A stretch of DNA of 64,000 bases from Oceanobacillus bengalensis (GCF_003628445.1 NZ_RBZO01000023.1:1-64000); one strand, 5' to 3'; positions 18,046 to 26,666 are shown, numbered from the stretch's first letter. The notes: generated from the letters alone by a model not told the origin. Translations and numbers: made by a program.

Positions 18046-18071
18046 ATATCGGCATGTTTTGATAATGTTTA
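18046..18071 (-). promoter_or_regulatory. SigD promoter of hag
   Basis: TAAA (18071-18068), 14 nt, then GCCGATAT (18053-18046) on the minus strand match the SigD consensus. The leader is about 145 nt and begins with an AATCATC/GATGATT hairpin. Confidence 0.85.
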
Positions 18072-18160
18072 ACATTTTTTATCTTTTTTTGTAGATTTTT
18101 TTAATCTGTCATGCGTACTATTGATTAGTAAAATGTGTAATAATCTCTCAAAAAACAACA

Positions 18161-18206
18161 AAAAAGGCGCCAATCCCCTGATAAACAAAGAATTAACGCC
18201 TTTTTA
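18161..18206 (-). terminator. Intrinsic terminator after tRNA-Val
   Basis: AAAAGGCG (minus, 18203-18196) pairs with CGCC(TTTTT) at 18169-18161, ending in a T run just 6 nt past the tRNA 3' end. Confidence 0.65.
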
Positions 18207-18211
18207 AGTAA

Positions 18212-18284
18212 TGATTCCGATTGGGCTCGAACCAACGACCTCCACCCTGTCAAGGTGGCGCTCTCCCAGCTGAGCTACGGAATC
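18212..18284 (-). tRNA. tRNA-Val (anticodon GAC)
   Basis: A 73-nt cloverleaf: acceptor GATTCCG/CGGAATC with discriminator A, D arm AGCTCAGCTGGGAGAGC, anticodon stem CCACC/GGTGG with loop TTGACAG (anticodon GAC), T loop GGTTCGAGCC. CCA is not encoded. It stands alone and is followed by its own terminator. Confidence 0.95.
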
Positions 18285-18409
18285 AAAATATTAATTTATA
18301 ATTTTACTATAATAGCATTCCGAGTATCTGTCAATTATTTTACCGAAGAATAGAGAAGACTTTCATCAACCTTCCCTCTTCTACAAACTCAGGCATTATT
18401 CCAATTCAC

Positions 18410-18646
18410 TCAATCCAACTCCACCCCATACTCCTCTTCCAACTCCCTGTACATTTCCTTCAACCTCGGCTTCTTCGCAATAATCGTCCTCGCCCGTTCA
18501 GCCACATTCATCAATTCACTATTCTGTTCTTCCCTTGGTAGCCCTTTTTGAAATTTGTACGTCTCATGCATTGTATTTTCCAATAGTTTCAATATAGCAT
18601 GTTGCGTTTTAACCGCTTGTAACAGTAACTCCTCTTTTTCGCTCAT
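18410..18646 (-). CDS. Hypothetical 78-residue charged protein
   Basis: The ATG at 18646 follows AAGGAGATC. The product is short, strongly charged and probably all-helical (SEKEELLLQAVKTQHAIL, MYRELEEEYGVELD). I do not recognise its family. It is a single gene between the tRNA and the divergent ABC exporter genes. Confidence 0.6.
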   Translation of the reverse strand: MSEKEELLLQAVKTQHAILKLLENTMHETYKFQKGLPREEQNSELMNVAERARTIIAKKPRLKEMYRELEEEYGVELD

Positions 18647-18833
18647 TTTGATCTCCTTCTTCCATTTATCTTGTCTGTATAATAGCCAATAAAATCATCC
18701 CCCGCAAGCAATACTATTTATGTACACTCGACCCCAACCAAATACTTCGTAACTCGAAATAAAAGGCTGGATAAAATCCACCATAACTATTATAATAGTA
18801 GAAAAATTGTTTATTTTGTAATGGAGGGTCATC

Positions 18834-20564
18834 GTGAGAAATATCTTTTCGTTTATAAAGCCATACAAACTCTCCGCAGTTGTTGCTATTTTATTGATGC
18901 TCGCGGAACTTGCGGTCGAATTACTTCTTCCCTTTTTCCTCGGGAAAATGATCAATGAAGGTGTCATGAATCAAGATATGAACAACATTGTGATGTGGGG
19001 AAGCATCATGATTGGTCTCGCTCTCTTCGCCTTTATTGCAGGAATCCTGAATTCATTCTTCTCTTCCCATGTGAGTTATGCGTTTGGCTATGATTTGCGC
19101 CAGAAGTTATTTGAGAAAATCCAGGAATTCTCATTCAAAAACTTAAATCAGTATCCTACATCTGCACTTGTTACACGCTTTACGAATGATGCAAGACAAC
19201 TGCAAAACACATTATTTATAGGATTACGGATAATGGCAAAAGCCCCACTTACCGTAGTTGGCGGCGTCATCATGGCATTTGTCGTAAACGCAAGACTAGC
19301 GATGATTTTCTTGGTCACAGTCCCGCTACTTATCCTGTTCTTATTTGTTGTTCTGAAATTTGCGAGTAAAATGTTCAAGAAAGTTCAGGGAAATGTCGAT
19401 GGAGTAAACCGTGTGATGCAGGAAAATCTTGCAGGTATGCGTTTGATTAAAGCATTTACGAGACGAGAGTTTGAGGAAGGTCGCTTCGAAACAGTAAACA
19501 GTGACCTTGCTAATTCAACGAAAACTACTTTTCGCTTTGTGGAAGCCTCAACACCTGTCTTATTTTTTGTCATGAATATGAGTTTGATCTTCATTATTTG
19601 GTTTGGTAATTCGCAAATTACTGCTGGTTCAACGAATGTTGGGGAAGTTGTAACGATGATCAACTATGCTTTACGTGTATCGATGGCCATTTCGATGTTT
19701 TCCTTCATTATTATGGCACTTTCCCGCACGAAGGCATCTGCCGAACGGATTGATGAAGTGTTACGTGTTGATGTAGATTTAATCAATCGGCAACAAGCTA
19801 ATACCGATTCTACCGTTACGAGTGGAAAAGTCGACTTCAAGAACGTCTCCTTCACGTATCCAGGAACAGATGAAACCATTTTAGAAGATATTTCTTTTAC
19901 CCTTAAGGATAGAGAGACGTTAGCCATTATCGGGGCAACAGGTGCAGGGAAAACATCCCTTTTCCAGTTAATCCCAAGGTTATACGATACAACAAGCGGT
20001 GAGATTTTCATCAATGACAAACCGATTACTTCCTATATATTAGAACAGTTACGCGGAAGCATTGGATATGTGCCGCAAAGTCCACTATTATTTACTGGAA
20101 CCATCAAAGATAATATTGCTTGGGGTAAAAAAGGTGCAACAGAAGACGAAATTATTCAAGCAGCAAAGGATGCGCAAATTCATGAAACGATTATGGAATT
20201 GCCGAATCAATATGATACCCGTGTCGGGCAAAAAGGGGTAAACCTTTCTGGTGGACAAAAACAACGCATTTCCATTGCTCGGGGGCTCGTCAGAAAGCCG
20301 AAGATCCTCATGCTTGACGACAGCACAAGTGCACTTGATTTAACAACTGAATCAAGGCTAATACATGCGATTAGGGAATATCACTGCACAATCATTATAA
20401 TTACACAAAAGGTTTCAACTGCAAGCACAGCAGATAGCATCATCTTATTAGATGAAGGGAAAATTATCGCAAACGGAACACACGATGAACTGCTTTCTAC
20501 TTCTAATTTGTATCAACAAATCGTGGAATCACAGTTTGGAAAGGAGCATGCACATGTCCATTAA
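18834..20564 (+). CDS. Heterodimeric ABC exporter half-transporter with degenerate ATP site
   Basis: The 576-residue protein has a six-helix exporter membrane domain (residues 10-310) and a nucleotide-binding domain with Walker A GATGAGKTS, signature LSGGQKQR and Walker B ILMLDDSTSALD. The catalytic Glu after Walker B is Asp and the switch His is Gln (ITQKVST), the usual degenerate half of heterodimers such as BmrCD or LmrCD. GTG at 18834 follows TGGAGGG. It overlaps the partner gene by 11 nt. The likely role is export of drugs or lipids; substrate is unknown. Confidence 0.9.
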   Translation: MRNIFSFIKPYKLSAVVAILLMLAELAVELLLPFFLGKMINEGVMNQDMNNIVMWGSIMIGLALFAFIAGILNSFFSSHVSYAFGYDLRQKLFEKIQEFSFKNLNQYPTSALVTRFTNDARQLQNTLFIGLRIMAKAPLTVVGGVIMAFVVNARLAMIFLVTVPLLILFLFVVLKFASKMFKKVQGNVDGVNRVMQENLAGMRLIKAFTRREFEEGRFETVNSDLANSTKTTFRFVEASTPVLFFVMNMSLIFIIWFGNSQITAGSTNVGEVVTMINYALRVSMAISMFSFIIMALSRTKASAERIDEVLRVDVDLINRQQANTDSTVTSGKVDFKNVSFTYPGTDETILEDISFTLKDRETLAIIGATGAGKTSLFQLIPRLYDTTSGEIFINDKPITSYILEQLRGSIGYVPQSPLLFTGTIKDNIAWGKKGATEDEIIQAAKDAQIHETIMELPNQYDTRVGQKGVNLSGGQKQRISIARGLVRKPKILMLDDSTSALDLTTESRLIHAIREYHCTIIIITQKVSTASTADSIILLDEGKIIANGTHDELLSTSNLYQQIVESQFGKEHAHVH

Positions 20565-22377
20565 ACAACTAAAAGAACCTTTTCAATATAAAAAGATTCC
20601 AATTGATGATGTTGGGGTAGATAATAAAAAGCGCGCAAAAAATATGGGTGCGACACTAAAAAGAATTGGCGCTTATTTAGGAAGAGAAAAAGGCAAATTA
20701 ATCCTTGTTATTCTCATGGTTGCAGCGACATCGGCTTTGAGTTTGCTCGGCCCCTACTTAGTTGGGATGGCAATTGATGATTATATCGTATCCAGAGAAC
20801 TTGCAGGTTTAGGGTATCTTTTAGTTGGGTTAGTCCTTATTTATCTTTTCCATTCGGTAACGATGTTTCTACAAAACTTCTGGATGATTGGGATTGCCCA
20901 AAATACTGTGCAGGATTTGCGAAAAGATTTATTTAAACAATTCCACCGTCTCCCCATTTCCTATTTCGATAAACGGCAGCACGGGGAACTAATGAGTCGA
21001 TTAACGAATGACATTGATAATGTAAATAACGTGTTAAATACATCGGTTATTCAAGTTTTTTCAAGTATTTTAACCCTTATTGGAACGGTAGCTATTATGC
21101 TCATGCTTAGTCCAATACTCACAGTTGTAACGATGAGTATTATTCCAGCAATGTTTCTCGCGGTGCGCTGGATTACAAGACGTACTGGACCATTATATAA
21201 ATTGCAACAAAAAGACATTGGTGAAGTGAATGGTTATGTAGAGGAAATCCTTTCAGGGCAACATGTTGTGAAAACATATTCCCAGGAAGATCGGGTGATA
21301 GCTGAATTTGAACAAAGAAATAGAAGCATGAGGAATACGGGATTCTGGGCACAGGCGATTGCTGGATTTACACCGAAAGTAATGAACACATTGAACTTCT
21401 TAAGTTTTGGACTAATTGCTTTTATCGGTGGGGCCCTTGCAATTAATACGAATCTCGTAACCGTTGGGGTGATTGTTATTTTCACCGAATATGCAAGGCA
21501 ATTTACAAGGCCACTTAATGAGCTTTCAAACCAATTTAACCTATTGCTATCGGCAATTGCTGGTGCCGAACGGGTCTTTAACGTTTTGGATGAGACGAAA
21601 GAGGAAATCGATGAAAAGGATGCAATAGAAATTTCATCAACGAAAGGACATGTGAAATTTGATGATGTTTCTTTTGGCTATGATGAATCCCCCATCCTTT
21701 CACATATCAGCTTTGAAGCAGTCCCTGGTGAAACAGTGGCATTTGTTGGGCATACTGGCGCAGGGAAAACGACCATCATTAATTTAATTTCACGTTTTTA
21801 TAATTATGACAGTGGAAAGATTACATTAGACGGCACCGATTTAAAAGATATTAAACGCTCTAGCCTTAGAAAACAAATGGCATTCGTGCTTCAGGATTCT
21901 TTCTTATTCCTAGGAACGATTCGTGAAAACATCCGTTACGGAAGATTAGATGCAACCGATGATGAAGTCGTTCAAGCAGCACGCGATGCCAATGCGCATG
22001 ATTTTATTGTGAAATTCTCAGACGGTTATGACACGATACTAGACCAGGACGGTAGCGGCATCAGTCAGGGGCAGAAGCAATTACTTACGATTGCACGGGC
22101 ATTACTAGCAGAACCCAAAATCCTTATTTTGGATGAAGCAACAAGTAACATCGACACCATTACCGAATTAAAAATTCAAGATGCTTTAAAACGATTGATG
22201 AAAGGCAGAACAAGTTTTGTCATCGCCCATCGATTAAATACTATCCAAGAAGCAGACAAAATTATCATGCTCGAACACGGGAAAATCATTGAAAAAGGCA
22301 ATCACGACGAACTTATCCAGAAAAAAGGCCATTACTACGGGTTATACAAAGGCCAATTACTAGACACAGCAAATTAA
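20554..22377 (+). CDS. Heterodimeric ABC exporter half-transporter with canonical ATP site
   Basis: This 607-residue partner has an N-terminal extension (about 60 residues, KQLKEPFQYKKIP), six membrane helices and a complete ATPase: Walker A GHTGAGKTT, signature ISQGQKQLL, Walker B ILILDEATSNID and switch His in VIAHRLNT. The signature has Gln for Gly at position 3, as commonly seen opposite a degenerate site. The start is set by AAGGAG at 20541-20546, 7 nt before 20554; an ATG at 20548 is too close. It resembles BmrD/YheH. Confidence 0.9.
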   Translation: MSIKQLKEPFQYKKIPIDDVGVDNKKRAKNMGATLKRIGAYLGREKGKLILVILMVAATSALSLLGPYLVGMAIDDYIVSRELAGLGYLLVGLVLIYLFHSVTMFLQNFWMIGIAQNTVQDLRKDLFKQFHRLPISYFDKRQHGELMSRLTNDIDNVNNVLNTSVIQVFSSILTLIGTVAIMLMLSPILTVVTMSIIPAMFLAVRWITRRTGPLYKLQQKDIGEVNGYVEEILSGQHVVKTYSQEDRVIAEFEQRNRSMRNTGFWAQAIAGFTPKVMNTLNFLSFGLIAFIGGALAINTNLVTVGVIVIFTEYARQFTRPLNELSNQFNLLLSAIAGAERVFNVLDETKEEIDEKDAIEISSTKGHVKFDDVSFGYDESPILSHISFEAVPGETVAFVGHTGAGKTTIINLISRFYNYDSGKITLDGTDLKDIKRSSLRKQMAFVLQDSFLFLGTIRENIRYGRLDATDDEVVQAARDANAHDFIVKFSDGYDTILDQDGSGISQGQKQLLTIARALLAEPKILILDEATSNIDTITELKIQDALKRLMKGRTSFVIAHRLNTIQEADKIIMLEHGKIIEKGNHDELIQKKGHYYGLYKGQLLDTAN

Positions 22378-22440
22378 TCGTTAGAACATTGCGGCAATAC
22401 ATGGTAGAATGAAAAGTGGAAGCGCCTGGTTAGCAACGTA

Positions 22441-22615
22441 CGGACTGCGCCCACAAACGTGGGTGGTTCGATTAAATTCGAACATTCCTACGTAGGAGAT
22501 AAAGGAAACACGATTTACGTCAGTACAAAGGATGTTCGACTATGTCGAACTGTTATCGTACGGAGGTGAGGGAAGTCTCGCTGTTGCTGGGCGCTGGAAC
22601 TAGACACAGAATGAA
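22441..22615. repeat. Dispersed Bacillaceae-type repeat with hairpin, copy A
   Basis: The first 55 bases, CGCCCAC...GTGGGTGGTTCGAT... AACATTCCTACGTA, recur at 26596-26652. Both contain a CCCAC/GTGGG stem. Copy A continues to a GCTGGGCGCTGGAACTAGAC segment, a type of word I recall as frequent between genes in this family. No gene is supported in 22378-22720; a 66-codon frame here has no family-like sequence. Confidence 0.55.
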
Positions 22616-22720
22616 AAATACGAGGCTGGGACAAAACGATAGTGTATTTCTCTATATACTAACACTGGACTACTTTAGCGTAGGAAATATACTATCTAAC
22701 ATAACTTGGGGTGGATTCAC

Positions 22721-23449
22721 ATGGGCAGAAAAGGAACAATGATTGAAAAAGAAATAGAAAGCAAATACTTACAAGAAACAAAAACGGTAAAGATATACCA
22801 ACCAGAGACCTTCTCACCATTATACAAATACAATATTTGCATTATGCAAGACGGCAATGATTATTTTCAGATGGGCAGGGTCGCAACGTTTAGTGACCGA
22901 TTACACGACAAAGGCGAAATTTCCAACACCGTTTTCGTTGGCATTCATTACAAAAACAGACAAGATCGCCGCAATAAATATCATCCAACAGGCTCAGAAC
23001 ATGCTTCTTATACGAAATTCATCGTGAATGAGGTGGTTCCACTTCTGGATGAGCTTATTCCAACAACACATTTAGGCCAGTCACGAGCATTAATGGGTGA
23101 CTCACTTGCAGGAACATTCGCATTAACTACCGCAATTAAGTACCCAAATACATTTGGAAAAGTAATCATGCATTCCCCATTCATTGATGATACCGTCTTA
23201 CAACTCGTTAGTGAAGCAACAATTGATTTTTCCGGGCTTGATATTTACCACACCATTGGGCAGGCAGAAAATGAGGCAGTACTATCAGATGGTAAGGTTG
23301 AGGATTTACTGACACCAAGCAGAGAATTATATAAAATCTTAACAGAAAAAGGTGCAAGCATAACGTATCAAGAAATTGAAAATGGCAATCATACTTGGAA
23401 ATACTGGCAAAAAGACATGCCTCACACATTAACGACGATGTTTGACTAA
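22721..23449 (+). CDS. yjcH: Putative esterase, YjcH-like
   Basis: The 242-residue protein belongs to the esterase-D type alpha/beta hydrolases. The nucleophile elbow is GDSLAG (about residue 122) and the likely catalytic His is in GNHTWKYW near the end. In B. subtilis yjcF, yjcG and yjcH are neighbours as they are here. ATG 22721 (GRKGTMIEK) follows GGGGTGG by 8 nt; the alternative ATG is at 22739. The substrate is unknown. Confidence 0.85.
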   Translation: MGRKGTMIEKEIESKYLQETKTVKIYQPETFSPLYKYNICIMQDGNDYFQMGRVATFSDRLHDKGEISNTVFVGIHYKNRQDRRNKYHPTGSEHASYTKFIVNEVVPLLDELIPTTHLGQSRALMGDSLAGTFALTTAIKYPNTFGKVIMHSPFIDDTVLQLVSEATIDFSGLDIYHTIGQAENEAVLSDGKVEDLLTPSRELYKILTEKGASITYQEIENGNHTWKYWQKDMPHTLTTMFD

Positions 23450-23512
23450 ATTTTTTGGTATAATGAAATCGATTACGAATCATTAAATGTACGAATAATA
23501 CGAGGAGGAACT

Positions 23513-24034
23513 ATGATGAAATACGGTATTGCAATTTTCCCATCAAAACCTATCCAAGATGAAGCAAATGCTTACAGAAAACGGTACGATTCCCACTATG
23601 CATTGATTCCACCACATATTACCTTGAAAGAATCGTTCGATGCAGATGACGATCATATCAATGATTTGATAGTAGAATTAAAACACATTGCTAATGCCAC
23701 AAAGCCTTTTTCAATCAATATTAATAAAGTCAGTACATTTGCGCCTGTAACAAATACAATCTATTTTAAAGTGGAACAAACGCCTGAACTTACTGAGCTA
23801 CAGAAGAAAATGCACGAAGGAAAATTTGAAAATAACATGACACATCCTTTCGTTCCACATATTACGATTGCACAGAATTTACTGGATGATGAGTATTCCG
23901 ATGTATTTGGTACATTAAACATGAGTACATTTCAATTTGAAGATAAAATTGACCGTTTCCAATTACAATATCAATTAGATAACGGTTCTTGGACGGTATA
24001 TGAAACATTTGTATTTGGAAAGGAACACATCTAA
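23513..24034 (+). CDS. yjcG: 2H phosphoesterase (RNA ligase/cyclic phosphodiesterase-like), YjcG
   Basis: The 173-residue protein has two H-x-T motifs, HITLKE and HITIAQ, that form the active site of the 2H phosphoesterase superfamily (LigT/2'-5' RNA ligase-like). Two ATG codons stand at the start behind CGAGGAGG. The following yjcF starts 4 nt after the stop, so the two are co-transcribed. Natural substrate is not known. Confidence 0.9.
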   Translation: MMKYGIAIFPSKPIQDEANAYRKRYDSHYALIPPHITLKESFDADDDHINDLIVELKHIANATKPFSININKVSTFAPVTNTIYFKVEQTPELTELQKKMHEGKFENNMTHPFVPHITIAQNLLDDEYSDVFGTLNMSTFQFEDKIDRFQLQYQLDNGSWTVYETFVFGKEHI

Positions 24035-24038
24035 TTAT

Positions 24039-24467
24039 ATGAACATTAAAGTTGTCGAAACAAAAGAAGAACGCGAACAAGCCTATCAGGTTCGAATGAA
24101 GGTATTTGTTGAAGAACAGAAAGTACCAGAAGAATTGGAGCTCGATGAATTGGAGGATACTGCTATTCATTTCCTAGGATTAGAGGATGAACATCCGGTA
24201 GTAGCAAGTCGTCTTCGCTTTGTCGATGAATACGGGAAGCTTGAGCGTATTTGCGTATTAAAAGAATACCGTGGTAAATCATACGGCAAAGATATTATTC
24301 AAGCAATGGAGCTGGCAGCGATTCGCAAAGGTTATAAGAAATCGAAATTAAATGCGCAAACCCATGCAGAAGAATTTTATAAAAAACTAGGCTATAAAAC
24401 CATCTCTAGTGAATTCATGGATGCAGGAATTCCACATGTAACGATGGTAAAAGAGCTGGAATCTTAA
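24039..24467 (+). CDS. yjcF: GNAT-family N-acetyltransferase, YjcF
   Basis: The 142-residue product has the compact GNAT fold: ERICVLKEYRGKSYGKDI holds the acetyl-CoA loop (R-x-x-G-x-G type), followed by LNAQTHAEEFYKKLGY. The ATG at 24039 fits AAAGGAAC. It lies 4 nt after yjcG and ends at a terminator. Target molecule unknown. Confidence 0.88.
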   Translation: MNIKVVETKEEREQAYQVRMKVFVEEQKVPEELELDELEDTAIHFLGLEDEHPVVASRLRFVDEYGKLERICVLKEYRGKSYGKDIIQAMELAAIRKGYKKSKLNAQTHAEEFYKKLGYKTISSEFMDAGIPHVTMVKELES

Positions 24468-24494
24468 AGTACCTCCCTGCGAGGTGCTTTTTTC
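24467..24494 (+). terminator. Terminator of yjcH-yjcG-yjcF
   Basis: AGTACCTC / GAGGTGCT stem followed by TTTTTT, starting at the yjcF stop codon. Confidence 0.85.
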
Positions 24495-24506
24495 ATTGAT
24501 ATAATG

Positions 24507-24605
24507 TTGAACATTGGCGAATGAATTGTGAACTTCAGCGAACTATTCGTGAACTTCAGCGAAATGTCGGTGAACTTTGGCGAAATCACAGTGAACTTCA
24601 GCGAA
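24507..24605. repeat. Five short repeats with exact 21-bp period
   Basis: GTGAACTTCAGCGAA occurs exactly at 24528, 24549 and 24591, with variants at 24507 and 24570; the 6-nt spacers differ (CTATTC, ATGTCG, ATCACA). No gene crosses it. Confidence 0.85.
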
Positions 24606-24690
24606 AGCCCTCCCCGCTCTAAAATGCATGACTTCCCCCAAAATGGTTAAGCTAATAGCTGAATGCTTACACAAGGGGATAGTATACAAA

Positions 24691-25401
24691 ATGCAAAACT
24701 ACATAACGATGTTCTTTGAATTATTATTTGGTTTCTTCGCCTTGCTTGCAGTAACAAAAATACTTGGTAAAACGCAAATGTCACAAATTACCCCATTTGA
24801 TTTTATATCTGCCTTGATTTTAGGTGAGCTTGTCGGAAACGCATTGTTCGATCCGAATGCAGGTATTCTAGAAATTGGTTTTGTTGTATCTGTATGGACA
24901 GCCATCATGTATATATCAGAAGCTATCACACAAAAATTTAAAGGATCCCGCGCATTTATTGAAGGTAGTCCGGCAATTGTAATATTTCGTGGAAAATTAA
25001 TTCGGGATACAATGAAGAAAAATAAATTAGATCTCGACCAACTTCAACATCTCTTGAGAGCTAAAGACGTGTTTTCTTTGAAGGAAGTTGAGTTCGCAAT
25101 TTTAGAATCAGATGGAACAATGTCCGTTTTGAAAAAGTCAGACTATCAAACTCCATCTCGGAAAGATATGAAGTTAGCACCGCAGGAAGTTATTTTACCG
25201 ACTACGCTTATTAGTGATGGAGAAATCCTCTACGACAATCTACGGGAGAAAAATCTTACAGAGGATTGGCTCAACAAGCAGCTACACGAGCAAGGGTATA
25301 GCAATGTAGAAGATGTTTTCTATGCAGAATACGCTAAAGGAGAAGATTTACTGATCATGCCTTTCATTAATAGAAATCACAAGAAATGGGATGCTGAATA
25401 A
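24691..25401 (+). CDS. DUF421 (YetF-like) membrane protein
   Basis: The 236-residue product has three N-terminal membrane helices (about residues 5-80) and a soluble C-terminal half (from about 85) with the RAFIEGSPAIVIFRGK and VEFAILESDGTMSV blocks typical of the YetF/DUF421 family. In B. subtilis relatives contribute to the spore membrane or are of unknown function. I chose ATG 24691 because the family begins just before the first helix; no ribosome site supports the upstream codons. A perfect 14-bp hairpin overlaps the stop. Confidence 0.85.
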   Translation: MQNYITMFFELLFGFFALLAVTKILGKTQMSQITPFDFISALILGELVGNALFDPNAGILEIGFVVSVWTAIMYISEAITQKFKGSRAFIEGSPAIVIFRGKLIRDTMKKNKLDLDQLQHLLRAKDVFSLKEVEFAILESDGTMSVLKKSDYQTPSRKDMKLAPQEVILPTTLISDGEILYDNLREKNLTEDWLNKQLHEQGYSNVEDVFYAEYAKGEDLLIMPFINRNHKKWDAE

Positions 25402-25416
25402 AGCATCCCATTTCTT
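25381..25416. terminator. Bidirectional terminator
   Basis: AAGAAATGGGATGC (25381-25394) pairs perfectly with GCATCCCATTTCTT (25403-25416). It serves the DUF421 gene and the convergent small gene at 25415. Confidence 0.85.
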
Positions 25417-25648
25417 ATATTTTCTCGTTAATATACTTTCCTTTATTACTTAATGCGTCTATAAAGTCAAAGTTGACAGGGGTAGGATTGCTAGTCAAAC
25501 GGTCATATTCACCTTTCTGGTCCTCGAGATGCTTCTCAAACACAGCCTTATAAGGTCTTTCTACAGATTCAGCCATTCTTTTACTTTTAATTATTCGATT
25601 GCGTTCATCGCTAAATTGATAATGATTAATCGGTAAAATATATCCCAT
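25415..25648 (-). CDS. Hypothetical 77-residue protein
   Basis: ATG 25648 follows AGGGAAGAGG; an upstream start at 25675 would overlap that site. The product begins GYILPINHYQFSDERNRI and is rich in charged residues. I recall similar short proteins with the ILPINHYQ opening in Bacillaceae but cannot name a family. It lies convergent to the DUF421 gene. Confidence 0.6.
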   Translation of the reverse strand: MGYILPINHYQFSDERNRIIKSKRMAESVERPYKAVFEKHLEDQKGEYDRLTSNPTPVNFDFIDALSNKGKYINEKI

Positions 25649-25705
25649 CCTCTTCCCTCCCCTTTCTCCTTTCATTATATCACTTTATTCTGAAAAGTTC
25701 ATCTA

Positions 25706-25900
25706 TTACTCGAGCTTCTTTTCCAATTCATGGATTACCTTTTCTATTTCAGATATATTCTTTAAAAAATCATTGTTCCATTCTCCAGCATTTTTCTCGA
25801 ATATTCTTATCTTATTTTCAGGGTATTGTAGCCATTTTTCATTCTTCTCTAGGTGTTTTTCAATCACTTTGACATTTTTAAGTCCAGGAAATTCCTCCAT
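25706..25900 (-). CDS. Hypothetical 64-residue coiled-coil protein
   Basis: ATG 25900 is preceded by AAGGGAATGG. The product is short and charged; the C-terminal part (SEIEKVIHELEKKLE) has a heptad pattern. No family recognised. It runs in the same direction as the gene at 25415 and may be its operon partner. Confidence 0.5.
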   Translation of the reverse strand: MEEFPGLKNVKVIEKHLEKNEKWLQYPENKIRIFEKNAGEWNNDFLKNISEIEKVIHELEKKLE

Positions 25901-26009
25901 GTTTATCCATTCCCTTCTTTTCTACATTATTAACATATGTTTCTCGGATAGATGGTTGCCGCTACTGAAATGTAGTTATTTTATCTAGAAAAATAAATGA
26001 ATGCCCACA

Positions 26010-26035
26010 CAATACGTATCGTCCCACATATTCTA
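26010..26035 (+). promoter_or_regulatory. SigK-like promoter of cotZ
   Basis: CATATTCTA at 26027-26035 matches the SigK -10 consensus CATANNNTA, with an AC-rich segment (CACAC) 15-16 nt upstream. Late mother-cell expression fits a coat gene. Confidence 0.5.
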
Positions 26036-26075
26036 TTAAGGAAAGTTAACCAATTAACGAAAGGAGTTATTATTC

Positions 26076-26564
26076 ATGGGTTGTGGAAAAAACTTTGACA
26101 CAGGTAGTTGTGTAGAGGATATTTTAAGAGATATAGTCGAGGCCCAAAATGATATTGTAGAGAACTGCTGTGACACCAGTTGCGAACAATCAATTAGTGA
26201 CTTGTTAGGTGATACAGATACAAGTAATGGTTTAGATACAGTACCAGTAATTCTATATTGTAAAGGTGATTGCAAACCATTTAAAGGGTTCGGTGCTGAA
26301 AGAAAGATTCATAATGGCCACTTCGGTATGACTGATATCGTTGCAAGCTTCATCTTCCGTGTAAAGAAAATAGACGACGACGGCTGTGCTGTACTTGAAC
26401 TATTAATTGCTGATGGTGAGACTTGTGGACACGATCACTTAAAAGACCCAACTGAGCAATCAACGAAGAAATTAGAAGCAACAGGAATCTGCATGACTGT
26501 AGACTTAGATTGCTTCTGCCACGTAACATGCTTACCAGCAATCAGCGTATTCAATAACGACTAA
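26076..26564 (+). CDS. cotZ: Spore coat/exosporium protein, CotY/CotZ family
   Basis: The 162-residue product is cysteine-rich, starting MGCGKNFDTGSCVEDIL with further CC and CEQS motifs, and contains the VILYCKGDCKPFKGFG and DCFCHVTCLPAI blocks typical of CotY/CotZ/ExsY. These proteins self-assemble by disulfides into the outer coat or exosporium crust. The ribosome site GAAAGGAG is strong. It lies opposite cotO, as in the B. subtilis coat cluster. CotY and CotZ cannot be told apart from this copy alone. Confidence 0.9.
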   Translation: MGCGKNFDTGSCVEDILRDIVEAQNDIVENCCDTSCEQSISDLLGDTDTSNGLDTVPVILYCKGDCKPFKGFGAERKIHNGHFGMTDIVASFIFRVKKIDDDGCAVLELLIADGETCGHDHLKDPTEQSTKKLEATGICMTVDLDCFCHVTCLPAISVFNND

Positions 26565-26595
26565 TCTAAAGTAAAAGTACCCATATAGAGAAGGA

Positions 26596-26652
26596 TGGAC
26601 TACACCCACGCAGATCGTGGGTGGTTCGATCTAACGCGAACATTCCTACGTA
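26596..26652. repeat. Dispersed hairpin repeat, copy B
   Basis: Matches 22441-22495 in the CCCAC..GTGGGTGGTTCGAT..GAACATTCCTACGTA segment. It lies between cotZ and the bidirectional terminator. Confidence 0.55.
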
Positions 26653-26666
26653 AGCTTAACATCAAT

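Noticed and set aside
18695-18967. 90-codon minus-strand frame
   Set aside because: Shadow of the ABC exporter gene start on the other strand.
22542-22742. 66-codon plus-strand frame
   Set aside because: Lies in the dispersed repeat and overlaps the yjcH start; composition is not protein-like.
24507-24605. CRISPR-like short repeats
   Set aside because: Repeats are 15 nt and spacers only 6 nt, far too short for CRISPR.
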